Shown here: piece by piece, positions 34,125 through 43,387 of the stretch
How positions within the stretch are numbered: the first letter of the stretch is position 1
Layout of the letters: each line of letters begins with the position of its first letter
NCBI RefSeq assembly: GCF_004363215.1
Contig: NZ_SNYS01000007.1
Location: forward strand, 62,001 to 126,000
From: Methanimicrococcus blatticola
GTDB taxonomy: Archaea > Halobacteriota > Methanosarcinia > Methanosarcinales > Methanosarcinaceae
Length of the DNA stretch: 64,000 nucleotides
Direction: 5' to 3'
The notes under the pieces: generated by a model
The model's input: the letters and a program-made list of their open reading frames with translations, nothing else
Databases searched by the model: none
Told to the model about the DNA's origin: nothing
Position numbers and translations under genes: made by a program

Positions 34125-35021
34125 GTGGACGTTAAAATCAAAAACTTGACATTTGAAGCCGTATCCGACGCTGTTGCGGAAATATTGAAAATATCGGAAA
34201 CAACGCTTCCAAAAGACACGCTTGCCGCCATTAATCGCGCAGCTGCCAAAGAATCCGATACAATTGCAAAAGCCCAATTGGAAGCCATATTAAAAAACAT
34301 CGAAATCGCCGGCGAAAAAAGCGTCCCGATTTGCCAGGACACAGGCATTTTCATTTTTTTCGTTGAAATCGGACGCGATCTTCATTTAAATTTTGATTTG
34401 GAAGGCGCAATCCGCAACGGATGCGCAAAAGCAACAGAAACCGTTCCGCTTCGGCCCAATGTCGTTGATCCGCTGACACGACACAACACAAAAAACAATC
34501 TCGGCGACGGATTGCCGGAAATGAATTATGCTTTTGTTCCCGGAAACAGTCTGAAAATTACGGTTGCCCCCAAAGGCGCCGGCTCGGAAAACATGAGCGC
34601 GTTAAAGATGTTTACACCGACTGAAATTCCGAAAATTAAAGAATTTATTGTCAAAACCGTTTTAGACGCAGGCGGCAAACCGTGTCCGCCCGTCATACTT
34701 GGAATTGGAATCGGCGGTTCGTTTAATCAATCCGCGAAATTGGCAAAAGTTGCCCTTTTGGAAAAATTGAGAGACCCCGATGCCGAAAAAGACCCAACTG
34801 CTGAAAACGATTCCGATATTTATGATGAGTTTGAAAAGGAAATACTGGACGCTGTCAATGATCTCGGCATCGGATGTATGGGACTCGGCGGAGACACAAC
34901 CGCCCTCTCCGTTCGAGTGAAAAAAGCGTCATGCCACACAGCATCGCTGCCGGTTGCGGTCAACGTTCAATGCTGGGCGAATCGTCACGCAACCGCCGAA
35001 TACAACGGAGGCGGCAACTGA
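34125..35021 (+). CDS. Class I fumarate hydratase, alpha subunit
   Basis: The 298-residue protein matches the N-terminal domain of class I fumarase and tartrate dehydratase, which in archaea is a separate subunit. Three cysteines suited to bind the catalytic [4Fe-4S] are in PICQDTG near residue 69, [16 protein letters not shown] near 186 and [12 protein letters not shown] near 247. It hydrates fumarate to malate in the partial citrate cycle used by methanogens. It starts at GTG 34125, with GGAG at 34111-34114, following a TATA-like TTTATAA at 34094-34100. The stop overlaps the beta start (TGATG). Confidence 0.92.
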   Translation: MDVKIKNLTFEAVSDAVAEILKISETTLPKDTLAAINRAAAKESDTIAKAQLEAILKNIEIAGEKSVPICQDTGIFIFFVEIGRDLHLNFDLEGAIRNGCAKATETVPLRPNVVDPLTRHNTKNNLGDGLPEMNYAFVPGNSLKITVAPKGAGSENMSALKMFTPTEIPKIKEFIVKTVLDAGGKPCPPVILGIGIGGSFNQSAKLAKVALLEKLRDPDAEKDPTAENDSDIYDEFEKEILDAVNDLGIGCMGLGGDTTALSVRVKKASCHTASLPVAVNVQCWANRHATAEYNGGGN

Positions 35022-35608
35022 TGTCAAAAACCCATTATCTCAAAACACCGCTTTTTGAAACAGACATCTCTGAAATCAATGCAGGCGACGTCGTTTACAT
35101 ATCGGGTACAATTTACACCGCCCGTGACGAAGCTCATCTTCGAATTTTGGAATACGATGAAGAAAGCAAATCGCTTCCGTTCGATTTGGAAGGAGCGGCG
35201 ATTTACCACTGCGGACCGGTCATGGAAAAAAAAGAGGACGGTTGGAAAGCTGTTGCTGCCGGGCCGACGACAAGTGACCGGATGACAAAGATGACGCCGG
35301 CTGTTTTGAAAAATCACGGCATCCGCGTTTTAATCGGAAAAGGCGGTATGGAAGGGCTTGCCGAAACAATGAGCCGGCAAAAATGCATTTATCTTTCATA
35401 TACAGGCGGATGTGCGGCTTTGGCAGTTGATATGATTCAAAAAGTTAATGGTGTCGCGTGGGAAGATTTGGGAATGCCCGAAGCCGTTTGGGAACTTCAA
35501 GTTGAAAAATTCGGTCCGCTGATTGCCGGAATTGATACAAAAGGAAACGACCTTTTCAAAGACGTCAAAGAAAAAGCAATTGCATCATTTCAAAAACAGT
35601 TTAAATAA
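35021..35608 (+). CDS. Class I fumarate hydratase, beta subunit
   Basis: The 195-residue protein matches the C-terminal domain of class I fumarase: INAGDVVYISGTIYTARDEA near residue 19, AAGPTTSDRM near 85, VLIGKGGM and WEDLGMPEAVWELQVE near 145. It completes the active enzyme with the upstream alpha subunit. The ATG shares its A with the alpha stop TGA, and GGAGGCGG at 35008-35015 serves as ribosome-binding site. An upstream in-frame extension overlaps the alpha gene and was rejected. Tartrate dehydratase activity is an alternative. Confidence 0.92.
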   Translation: MSKTHYLKTPLFETDISEINAGDVVYISGTIYTARDEAHLRILEYDEESKSLPFDLEGAAIYHCGPVMEKKEDGWKAVAAGPTTSDRMTKMTPAVLKNHGIRVLIGKGGMEGLAETMSRQKCIYLSYTGGCAALAVDMIQKVNGVAWEDLGMPEAVWELQVEKFGPLIAGIDTKGNDLFKDVKEKAIASFQKQFK

Positions 35609-35622
35609 ACCCGAAGAGAATT

Positions 35623-36723
35623 ATGGCAGCCGATAAAATCATTATGCATATTGATATGGACAGCTTTTTTGCATCCGTTGAAATACGTGACAATACGGAT
35701 TTAAAAGACAAGCCTGTTGTTGTTTGTTCAAAAACATTCCATCTCCACAAAGACACAGCCAGAGGCGTGATCAGCGCAGCGTCTTACCCGGCACGCAAAT
35801 TCGGCCTTCACTCGGCAATGCCGCTCGCGGAAGCCAAGCGTCTCTGCCCGGATGTCGTCTGCCTTCCGATGAATAAAACCCTGTACAAGCAGGTTTCAGA
35901 CAACATCATCAAGATTATCCAAAACCATGTCAAAACCGTCCAACAGGTCAGCATTGACGAAGCGTATGTTTTGTTCAAAGACACTGTCAAAACATTTGAT
36001 GAAGCGGCAGAATGCGCCCGTGAGATTAAAAAGGAAATCGAAGCCGTTGAAAGAATTACATGCTCCGTCGGAATCGCGCCGAATAAATCCGTTGCCAAAA
36101 TCGCTTCAGGTTTTCAAAAGCCGAACGGTCTGACAGTCGTGCACCCGGAAGAAGTCGCTGATTTCCTGTCACCACTTCCGGTCACCAAGATTCCGGGTGT
36201 CGGCAAAAAAACATCTGAAACGTTTGACATGATGCGTATTCAAACCATCGGCGATCTTGCAAAAGCGGATAAACGTCAAATTTATGAAAAACTCGGCCGT
36301 CAGGGAATGGCTTTTCAGGAGATTGCAAACGGCATTGATGTCTCCCAAGTGATGGAAACAGCCGACGTCAAATCAATCAGCCGTTTTTATTCGTTTAATC
36401 CGTACACGAATGACTCTTCTGCCGTTGCACTGGGAGTAGAATCTGTTTCCGAAGAAGTGCATATGATTTTAATGCAGAAAAGAATGTTTTTTAAAACAAT
36501 AACCGTCGGCATCAGATATGCGGATTTCACAACGCTTACAAAATCCAAAAGCCATACGGTTCATACATCTGATATTTTCTTTTTAAAAAGGCATGCCAAA
36601 GACATGATTGAAGAATTGATGGCAAACAATGAAACCAATAAAAAGATCAGACAAATTAACATCGGCGTCTCAAATCTCAAAAAAACAGATGTCAACCAAA
36701 TGCAATTAACAGACTTTTTTTAA
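35623..36723 (+). CDS. dinB: Y-family DNA polymerase IV
   Basis: The 366-residue polymerase starts with IIMHIDMDSFFASVEIRDN, which holds the first catalytic Asp and the steric gate region, and has the SIDEAY catalytic motif near residue 107. KIPGVGKKTSE near residue 188 is the helix-hairpin-helix of the thumb, and the little-finger domain follows. It copies past DNA lesions. GAAGAGAATT precedes its ATG 14 bp after the fumarase beta gene. dinD and the uracil glycosylase at 18.6-20.3 kb are other DNA-damage genes in the window. Confidence 0.95.
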   Translation: MAADKIIMHIDMDSFFASVEIRDNTDLKDKPVVVCSKTFHLHKDTARGVISAASYPARKFGLHSAMPLAEAKRLCPDVVCLPMNKTLYKQVSDNIIKIIQNHVKTVQQVSIDEAYVLFKDTVKTFDEAAECAREIKKEIEAVERITCSVGIAPNKSVAKIASGFQKPNGLTVVHPEEVADFLSPLPVTKIPGVGKKTSETFDMMRIQTIGDLAKADKRQIYEKLGRQGMAFQEIANGIDVSQVMETADVKSISRFYSFNPYTNDSSAVALGVESVSEEVHMILMQKRMFFKTITVGIRYADFTTLTKSKSHTVHTSDIFFLKRHAKDMIEELMANNETNKKIRQINIGVSNLKKTDVNQMQLTDFF

Positions 36724-36749
36724 AAACGCTTTCAACCCATTTATTAAAA

Positions 36750-36980
36750 AACAAAAATATTGAAAAACAGCAATACCAGCTAGAAAAATATTGAAAAACA
36801 GAAGCAACGGCTAAAAAACATTGAAAAACAGCAGTAACAGCTATAAAAATCATTGAAAAACAGCAATAATAGCTATAAAAATCATTGAAAAACAGCAATA
36901 ATAGCTATAAAAATTAAAAACAACAGCAATAGCTATAAAAATTAAAAACAACAGTAACCTCTATAAAAATCATTGAAAAG
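36750..36980 (+). repeat. Minisatellite of about eight degenerate 28-32-bp units
   Basis: Between dinB and the next gene, units related to CTATAAAAATCATTGAAAAA plus CAGCAATAATAG are repeated: 32-bp at 36841-36872 and 36873-36904, 28-bp variants at 36905-36932 and 36933-36960, and more divergent copies upstream from 36750. The unit length is not constant and the ORF in one strand is low-complexity, so it is not a gene. It may be a slippage product near the dinB terminator. Confidence 0.8.
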
Positions 36981-36992
36981 CGAAGTGTGAAT

Positions 36993-37658
36993 TCACGTCT
37001 TGGATTTTCGGATGAAAAGAACGACAACCAAAGACAAGATAACACAGGCTGCCAATCCGACGCCCGGAATTGTCTTTTCAGGCTCTCTTGTTTGTGTTTG
37101 TGGAGAAGGAACAGCAGAACAGTTAATGTATCCCTGAGGATGTGTGTTTAATTCCACAACAATCGGGATGTCATCAATGCCGTATGATTTGCCGGCATTT
37201 TGAATAATTTGAACAATCGCGTTGATATCTTCTTCAGAATAATCAGATTCGGAATAAACATAAATATGAACAAAAGAACTCGGACATCCGTATCCGATAA
37301 CAAATCCGCCGTTATCCCAAAGATACGGATCTAATTCGCCACTATTGTCAACCTTTTTCATGACGCCTTGAAGCAGAACAAACCATTCATACGATTCACG
37401 GCCTTTTGCTAAAACAGGAACGGTGCCGGAAACGACAATCACGTTTTCAGAAGATTTGGCGCGTTCAAAAAGAGCAGAGTCAGTTGCGGGCGTATCATCG
37501 ATAATTCGTCGGATATAAGCATCTGAAAAATACTCGCCCGTATACGATTCTGTTGCTCCGGCAGGAAGCACGGAGGAGAATGCCAAAGAGAGCAGCATTA
37601 TTAAAACAAACAGACGGCTGATTATTTTTGTGAGTTTGCTTTTCCGGATGTCAGCCAT
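36993..37658 (-). CDS. Membrane-anchored stand-alone protease N-terminal domain, paralog A
   Basis: I know no named family for this domain. The 221-residue protein has a signal-like N-terminus (about residues 11-34), an extracellular domain (43-168) and a C-terminal tail IPGVGLAACVILSLVVVLF followed by IRKSKT. The tail resembles PGF-CTERM archaeosortase signals but with PGVG. The domain shares IIDDTPATD, VSGTVPVLAKG and NGGFVIGYGC with its neighbour, and in weaker form (VYGVIPDKAKG, NGGVVIGQG) with the N-terminal domain of the secreted serine protease at 38805. Location outside the membrane, anchored at the C-terminus, suggests binding of the protease or another partner. Confidence 0.75.
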   Translation of the reverse strand: MADIRKSKLTKIISRLFVLIMLLSLAFSSVLPAGATESYTGEYFSDAYIRRIIDDTPATDSALFERAKSSENVIVVSGTVPVLAKGRESYEWFVLLQGVMKKVDNSGELDPYLWDNGGFVIGYGCPSSFVHIYVYSESDYSEEDINAIVQIIQNAGKSYGIDDIPIVVELNTHPQGYINCSAVPSPQTQTREPEKTIPGVGLAACVILSLVVVLFIRKSKT

Positions 37659-37864
37659 AATTATCTCAGATGATCATATGTATAATAATTATTTAACAAC
37701 AATTACAGTCAACGATTTTAAAAAAATATCGATTAACTAGTAATAGTGAATGTTTATAAAATGCAGTAGATATATATATACATTTCCGAATGAAAATAGC
37801 AACACTTATCGTAATTGAAAATGAACACGAATTAGAAAAAGAATAGAAGAAGAAAAGAGAAGGA

Positions 37865-38518
37865 TTATTTTCTCAGTTTTCGGGCGGATAAAACAACCGC
37901 GGCAACAAGCAGAATGCTGATACCGAGACCAACGCCGGGAATGGTTTTGACTTCATCCTGGGGCTGTGTTGACAGATCGGCAGGGAAACTCTGCGCATGT
38001 GTCTTCTTTGCGACAACAACGGGAAAATCCTTAATGCCTGCCTCTTTGCCGGCATCCTGAACAACTTTTATGACTTGTGCAATATCTTCATCCGAATATT
38101 CGGAATCGGCATTGACGAAGATTTGAATGTGATCGCCGGGGCAACCGTAGCCGATAACAATGCCGCCGTGGTCCCACTGATAAGGAACTAACAACCCTTT
38201 TTGATCTATATTCTTCAAAACATCCTGAAGAACAAGACTCCAGCGATATGCGTCTTCACCTTGAGAAAGAGCCGGAATTGTTCCTGCAACTGCAACGGTG
38301 TTCGGATCGGATCGGACCTCATCAAGCAATGCAGGATTTGTCGCAGGTGTATTATCAATAATAGATTGGATGTATTCGGCAGGTAAATAACTTGAAGTTA
38401 CTTCGCCTTCCGCCGCTGAAACAAAAGAGACGGAAAGGAAAATGAGTAACAGCAGAACAAAAAAGACGGACACTCGTCGTAAATAACGGCTCCGCAATAA
38501 TATTTCTGCATTCATCAT
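37865..38518 (-). CDS. Membrane-anchored stand-alone protease N-terminal domain, paralog B
   Basis: The 217-residue protein has the same layout as its downstream paralog: signal-like segment at about 15-36, domain at 44-169 with IIDNTPATN, VAGTIPALSQG, HGGIVIGYGC and SDEDIAQVI, and C-terminal IPGVGLGISILLVAAVVLSA with RKLRK. It lies between paralog A and the protease gene on the same strand, each with its own upstream region of 200-290 bp. Independent promoters are therefore likely. Confidence 0.75.
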   Translation of the reverse strand: MMNAEILLRSRYLRRVSVFFVLLLLIFLSVSFVSAAEGEVTSSYLPAEYIQSIIDNTPATNPALLDEVRSDPNTVAVAGTIPALSQGEDAYRWSLVLQDVLKNIDQKGLLVPYQWDHGGIVIGYGCPGDHIQIFVNADSEYSDEDIAQVIKVVQDAGKEAGIKDFPVVVAKKTHAQSFPADLSTQPQDEVKTIPGVGLGISILLVAAVVLSARKLRK

Positions 38519-38804
38519 AAATTCCTTCGATTTTTGTTTTCAACATCTGTCGACATGACATGAAAATGTTAACATTCATGAAGAAATGCTGAACAAATTC
38601 ACTTACAAATATGATTTAATGATGAAGTATTATAAAAAGATTCTCGTAAAAAGGAAAGATAACGACGAAATGTAATGATAATTAGATATAATTATAATCG
38701 CAATCTAAAGAAAGGTTTTAGAATACAAAGAATTTAAATTTTTCAAAAAAGTGATGAATGGGAGCTCTTTAATAAAAGATATTCCCAATTAAATATTTAT
38801 TTTA

Positions 38805-40262
38805 TCAGCGATCATTCAGCGTTAACGGAACAACACCCAAACGATCTCTGATTTCTGTGCACGGAACATAATAGACTGTACCGTCACCGTCGCCGCCTTC
38901 AAGAATGCCGAGAAGAACTGCAACATCTTGCTCGGTTCCGTTGACAATTGCTCTGGTTTTAACATAAATCGGACCGCCGCTGTCACCAGGGACGGAATAA
39001 GATTCTGTAGACAATTCCTTGATGACACCGACATGATTAACAGTATAATTAATTGTGCCGTTTTTAACAGTGAATGTTTGATTGTAGCGGACACCGTAAT
39101 ACGTCCCTTCCGTATTGCCGGAAACGACACCGGATTTGCACAAAGGCATACCGCTGCTGATGGCACCCTCATAACCGATGACATCCAACAATTGATCGTC
39201 TCTTTCGCCGGTATAAATGGCTGCTTTAACATCAGACGCGTTCAGCGGAATGAAAACAGAGTCTCCTTCCTTGCTCATCTTTGAAAACGTACCGATTGCG
39301 TTGCTGTTACCGTAAGCTTGTCTCGGTTGATAAGAAGTTGCATTTTCGAAGTGGAAAACGTGGGCGACCGTGACGATGCCGCGAGAATCAGAATCGTTGA
39401 CCTCTTTGGCCGCATAGCCGATGGTTCCGCCGCTTGTGGAGGTTGCAATCATCAACCCGCCGACCATCGGCCTGACTCTCTCGGTTGCCAATCCGTCGTA
39501 ATTGCTTGCGGAAGACAATTTGACAGTTTCCGCAGAGCCGCCGAAAATGGAACGGATGCGAGTCATCAAAGACGGATCGCCGGAAAGACCTTCGTTGTCA
39601 AAAGCGTAATTATTAGAAGACATTGAAACAGTTTCGAAATCACTGCGGAGATCGGTTAAATTTTCAATTCCGTCATAAATTCTGAGACCTTCGTATCCGG
39701 AATCATAAAGATACAAAAGCTGCTCTTCGGTCAAATAAGAATCAATCATTTTTCCTTTAAAAAAGACCAACGGCGCATCGTTGAGACCTTCCAGTGAAGC
39801 GTAGTAATCAACGCGTGCTTTTATGGCGAGCATATCTTTTTCCGTAAGCTCGTCAATACGTTCGTCTAAAACCATAATAGATGTATAACAAACACACTGC
39901 GTGCCTTGACCAATGACGACACCGCCGTTTGCGTAATGGTAGCTTTGCATGACTTCGTCGTCTGCCAAAGCTCTCGAGATGTTACCCATTTGGAGCCAGT
40001 ATTCGTAAGCCTCAATTCCTTTTGCTTTATCGGGGATAACGCCATAGACAGCTAATACATCCGGATTATTTTCCAGCATGAAATCAAATCTGTCTATTTG
40101 AGTTCCGGTTGTTTCGTCCACGATTTTCTGAATTTCTTCTGCCGTCATATTGTGGTATGAAGAATATCTGAGATCGTTGATAGCGAAAGTCGGAGTTATA
40201 AATCCGCCAATCACGAAAATTAATAATGCAACGAAACATACCCTTTTTAATTGTACCCGCAT
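38805..40262 (-). CDS. Secreted chymotrypsin-like serine protease with N-terminal pro-like domain
   Basis: The 485-residue precursor begins with a signal peptide (residues 1-27). Residues 37-168 form a domain homologous to the two stand-alone membrane proteins next door. A linker leads to a chymotrypsin-fold protease domain (about 265-480). The catalytic triad is visible: His301 in VTVAHVF, Asp334 in KEGDSVFIPL and Ser428 in VPGDSGGP. A TAHC-type motif is reduced to VAH, as in bacterial alpha-lytic-type enzymes. Those enzymes use an N-terminal propeptide that folds and then inhibits the protease. A similar role of the 37-168 domain is inferred. No C-terminal anchor is present, so the mature protease is free. 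Confidence 0.85.
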   Translation of the reverse strand: MRVQLKRVCFVALLIFVIGGFITPTFAINDLRYSSYHNMTAEEIQKIVDETTGTQIDRFDFMLENNPDVLAVYGVIPDKAKGIEAYEYWLQMGNISRALADDEVMQSYHYANGGVVIGQGTQCVCYTSIMVLDERIDELTEKDMLAIKARVDYYASLEGLNDAPLVFFKGKMIDSYLTEEQLLYLYDSGYEGLRIYDGIENLTDLRSDFETVSMSSNNYAFDNEGLSGDPSLMTRIRSIFGGSAETVKLSSASNYDGLATERVRPMVGGLMIATSTSGGTIGYAAKEVNDSDSRGIVTVAHVFHFENATSYQPRQAYGNSNAIGTFSKMSKEGDSVFIPLNASDVKAAIYTGERDDQLLDVIGYEGAISSGMPLCKSGVVSGNTEGTYYGVRYNQTFTVKNGTINYTVNHVGVIKELSTESYSVPGDSGGPIYVKTRAIVNGTEQDVAVLLGILEGGDGDGTVYYVPCTEIRDRLGVVPLTLNDR

Positions 40263-40347
40263 TCCAAATACTCCATAATAATGGAAACCATTTCCAATTG
40301 AGTCTTCTATCGAATAAGAATGTATTCATAATTAAATATTTTATACG

Positions 40348-40367
40348 TTCTATCTTTATAGATAGAA
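40348..40367. promoter_or_regulatory. Palindrome upstream of the serine protease gene
   Basis: TTCTATC-TTTATA-GATAGAA is a perfect 7-bp inverted repeat, 86 bp before the protease start and between two minus-strand TATA-like runs. It is a candidate operator. The gap between uvrB and the protease gene (40263-40614) has no gene. Confidence 0.4.
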
Positions 40368-40477
40368 TATATATTTAAATTTTTTGAAGCTAAAGCGACC
40401 TTATTAAGAATAAAACCGAATAGGGTGAATTTAATAATACACCTTTTATGAAGCACGGTTTATAATCACCATAAATA

Positions 40478-40498
40478 TACTAATAAAGTATATTAGTA
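40478..40498. promoter_or_regulatory. Second palindrome between uvrB and the protease gene
   Basis: TACTAATA-AAGTA-TATTAGTA is a perfect 8-bp inverted repeat, about 117 bp past the uvrB stop. It could be part of a uvrB terminator or an upstream regulatory site of the protease. The sequence does not decide. Confidence 0.3.
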
Positions 40499-40614
40499 GG
40501 TTATTCAACAAACAGAATATTGATACACATCATATATGAACTTATTTCTTCGGACCGCTATTAAATAGAATATATAAAATATAGACCTTGAGAAAAGCGG
40601 AGATCAATTTGGAA

Positions 40615-42702
40615 TTATGTTTCATTCAATTCGGCATCGGCTTTTCGTCGCCAGCCTTTCTTTTTGCCCTTTGTTTGTTCCATATTTTTGTCAGATTCAT
40701 TGTTTTCCGCATTTTGGGTACCGGAATCGCCGCGAAGTTTTCGCTCCAAATCCCGAATAATATCACGCATTTGAATCGCCCGTTCAAAATCCAACATTTC
40801 GGCAGCCAAATTCATTTCGGATTCGTATTGAATAATTAAATTCGGAATTTCCGCTTTCGGGACATATTTGACATCTGAAATTTCAGCGACCTGTTCACGA
40901 ATCGGTTTTCGAATCGTTTGCGGTGTGATGCCGTGTTTTTTATTGTAATCCATCTGAAGAGTGCGACGTCTTTCTGTCTCCCCCATTGCATTCTTAATGG
41001 AATCCGTCATTTTGTCGGCATAAAGAACGACTTTGGAGTTTGAATTACGCGCCGCGCGGCCGATAATTTGAATCAGGCTTCGGGCATTGCGCAAAAATCC
41101 TTCTTTGTCCGCGTCTAAGATGCCGATGAATCCGACTTCGGGAATGTCCAACCCTTCTCGAAGAAGATTGATTCCGACCAACACGTCAAAGTTGCCGAGA
41201 CGGAGATTTCGAATAATTTCCGTCCGCTCAATCGTTTTAATATCGGAATGCAGATAGCGCGTTTTAATGCCGGCTTCGGCCAAATATTCCGTCAGCTCTT
41301 CAGCCAGCCGTTTGGTTAATGTCGTTACAAGCGCGCGATCACCGTTGGCAATCACTTTATTAATTTCAGAGATAATGTCGTCCACTTGCCCTTTAATCGG
41401 GCGGACTTCGACAATCGGGTCCACCAATCCGGTCGGCCGAATCACTTGTTCAACAACTTGAGCGGATTGTTCGATTTCATAATCGCCGGGCGTCGCAGAT
41501 ACAAAAATTGTGTGTTTCATGTATTGTTCGAATTCTTCAAAACGGAGCGGTCGATTGTCAAAAGCACTCGGAAGTCTGAAACCGTAATCGATCAAAGATT
41601 TTTTACGGGCGCGATCGCCGTTATACATACCATGAATCTGCGGCAGTGTCTGATGGCTTTCATCAATAACAACTAAAAAGTCATCGGGGAAATAATCAAT
41701 CAAACAATACGGCTGTTCGCCCGGCTTTCTGCCGTCAAAGTGCATTGAATAATTTTCAATTCCTTTACAGCTGCCTGTTTCTTGAATCATTTCCATATCA
41801 TAAAGCGTTTTTTGTTTGAGGCGGTGTGCTTCAAGCATATCCAATTCAGGCAGACGCTCTTCCAATTCAGCCAGAATGCCTTCGATTGCGCGATCTTTGA
41901 CATCATCGGGAACGACGTAATGGCGCGCAGGATAAATAAAAAAGGAATCCATATCAAAATTTTTCGTGGCGTTCAAGCCGTCTATTTCTGAGATTTTATC
42001 AATTTCATTTCCGAAAAACTCAATTCGAATAATATTTTCATAATAACCGGGCATGACATCAACGATATCCCCTTTGACGCGGAACCTTCCGGGCGCAATT
42101 TCTAAATCGTTGCGCTCGAACTGGCTGTCCACAAGCCTGCCGATTAAATCGTTGCGCTTCATGTGCATGCCGACCGTGACTTCAACCCCCATCTGCTCGA
42201 AGCGTTCCGGATTGCCGAGACCGTAAATGCAGGAAACGGAAGCAACGACAATAACATCGCGGCGGGAAACAAGCGAGGCGGTTGCTTCAAGGCGCATTTG
42301 CTCGATTTTCGGATTGATTTGAGCGTCTTTTTCAATATACTGATCCTTGGCGGGAATATAAGATTCCGGCTGATAATAATCATAATAAGAAACGAAATAT
42401 TCAACGCGGTTTTCGGGGAAGAATTCTTTAAATTCATTATAAAGCTGCGCTGCCAATGTTTTGTTATGCGCGATAACAAGCGTCGGTCGCTGAACTTTTT
42501 CAATGACATTTGCAATCGTATACGTTTTTCCGGAACCGGTCACACCCAAAAGTGTTTGGAAACGGTCGCCTCGGTCGACACCTTCGGCTAATCGGGCGAT
42601 AGCGTCCGGCTGAGAGCCCTTCGGCGTCAGTTCCGAAATTAATTTTAACGGCGGAGAATCGCGTTTTCGCGTCTTAATTTCCAAATCCTTTTTAGAGTTC
42701 AT
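40615..42702 (-). CDS. uvrB: Excinuclease ABC subunit B (UvrB)
   Basis: The 695-residue protein has a Walker A motif (GVTGSGKTYTIANV) near residue 53 and the beta-hairpin Tyr-rich segment YYDYYQPESYIP near 105. The DESHQTLPQI helicase motif is near 345. Helicase motifs such as RLAEELTEYLAEAGI, LREGLDIPEVG and QIIGRAARN follow. The C-terminal UVR domain, LAAEMLDFERAIQMRDIIR, binds UvrC. It opens DNA at bulky lesions during nucleotide excision repair. Methanogens acquired uvrABC from bacteria; uvrA and uvrC are not in the window. The C-terminus ends in a Lys/Arg-rich tail. Confidence 0.96.
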   Translation of the reverse strand: MNSKKDLEIKTRKRDSPPLKLISELTPKGSQPDAIARLAEGVDRGDRFQTLLGVTGSGKTYTIANVIEKVQRPTLVIAHNKTLAAQLYNEFKEFFPENRVEYFVSYYDYYQPESYIPAKDQYIEKDAQINPKIEQMRLEATASLVSRRDVIVVASVSCIYGLGNPERFEQMGVEVTVGMHMKRNDLIGRLVDSQFERNDLEIAPGRFRVKGDIVDVMPGYYENIIRIEFFGNEIDKISEIDGLNATKNFDMDSFFIYPARHYVVPDDVKDRAIEGILAELEERLPELDMLEAHRLKQKTLYDMEMIQETGSCKGIENYSMHFDGRKPGEQPYCLIDYFPDDFLVVIDESHQTLPQIHGMYNGDRARKKSLIDYGFRLPSAFDNRPLRFEEFEQYMKHTIFVSATPGDYEIEQSAQVVEQVIRPTGLVDPIVEVRPIKGQVDDIISEINKVIANGDRALVTTLTKRLAEELTEYLAEAGIKTRYLHSDIKTIERTEIIRNLRLGNFDVLVGINLLREGLDIPEVGFIGILDADKEGFLRNARSLIQIIGRAARNSNSKVVLYADKMTDSIKNAMGETERRRTLQMDYNKKHGITPQTIRKPIREQVAEISDVKYVPKAEIPNLIIQYESEMNLAAEMLDFERAIQMRDIIRDLERKLRGDSGTQNAENNESDKNMEQTKGKKKGWRRKADAELNET

Positions 42703-42864
42703 GATTACCGTTGCACTCGTTTGAATGAGATAAATAAATTCAACTGAATTTAAAAATTACACAATATAGTATATTAATCTTTGATAACCGAAGTGAAAGT
42801 GTCAAAAAAATGAAGAAAAACAAAAGGAAGAAAAACAAAATAAATGTCGTGTTTAAAAATAAAT

Positions 42865-43277
42865 GAAACCCCAAACAACCGCCCGCTAATTTTCGTTTTT
42901 GAACGGAGCGAAGCGAAGAGAGAAAACGGAAATTTGCGGATTCGTACCCCGCCGATACAGCAAAAAATGAACAATCGACTTTACATCCGGATTCGCCTTA
43001 AGTATCAGCTTTGCTGCGTGCATCTGCTCTTTCTTATCACATCCGTTCGCTTGCGCGAACGTGGCCACTGTTACCTGCCGTTTGCGTTACTGCCGTTACC
43101 TGCCGTTTGCGTTACTGACGTCACCTGCCATTTGCGTTACTGCCGCCACCTGCCGTTTGCGTTACTGCCGCCACCTGCTGTTTGCGTTACTGCTGTCACC
43201 TGCCGTTTGCGTTACTGCCGTTGCTGTCGTTTGTCACTCACCTCACCAAAACCACGCGCCGCGCGCGAACCGCACCA
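42865..43277. repeat. Dispersed repeat family R2, copy A
   Basis: This element fills most of the 685-bp gap between uvrB and the Ppx gene. It starts AACCCC/CGAAACA-like, then has a hairpin with arms at 42888-42900 and 42922-42934 and the loop GAACGGAGCGAAGCGAAGAG. Next come the conserved strings GCGGATTCGTAC and CCGATACAGCAAAA, TTTGCTGCGTGCATCTGCTC, and a second hairpin CGTTCGC-TTGC-GCGAACG (43044-43061). It ends with GCGCGCGAACCGCACCA. Copies B and C occur at 50.3 and 59.4 kb in the same orientation. Confidence 0.88.
43076..43225 (+). repeat. 25-bp minisatellite inside R2 copy A
   Basis: Six contiguous 25-bp units begin at 43076, 43101, 43126, 43151, 43176 and 43201. Each is close to TGCCGTTTGCGTTAC plus TGCCGCCACC. 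The unit length is not a multiple of three, so it cannot encode a regular repeat peptide. It is absent from R2 copy B and replaced by a different 18-bp array in copy C. Confidence 0.92.
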
Positions 43278-43387
43278 ATTTTCCAAAAATACAAAAAATT
43301 GAGGAACAATTTCAAAAAATAAAAAGAACAGAAGAGGGAAGTTTTAAAAATAAAAAGAACAGAAGAAGGATTTTGTTAATCAAACAA

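Noticed and set aside
34874-35020. N-terminal extension of fumarase beta
   Set aside because: It overlaps the conserved alpha C-terminus in another frame, and a good ribosome-binding site precedes ATG 35021.
36692-36898. 68-residue minus-strand ORF in the AT-rich array
   Set aside because: Phe/Tyr/Cys low-complexity translation of the minisatellite; no start signals.
43076-43225. CRISPR array
   Set aside because: Units are directly adjacent without spacers, and no cas genes are in the window. The same applies to the arrays at 36750-36980 and 59612-59737.
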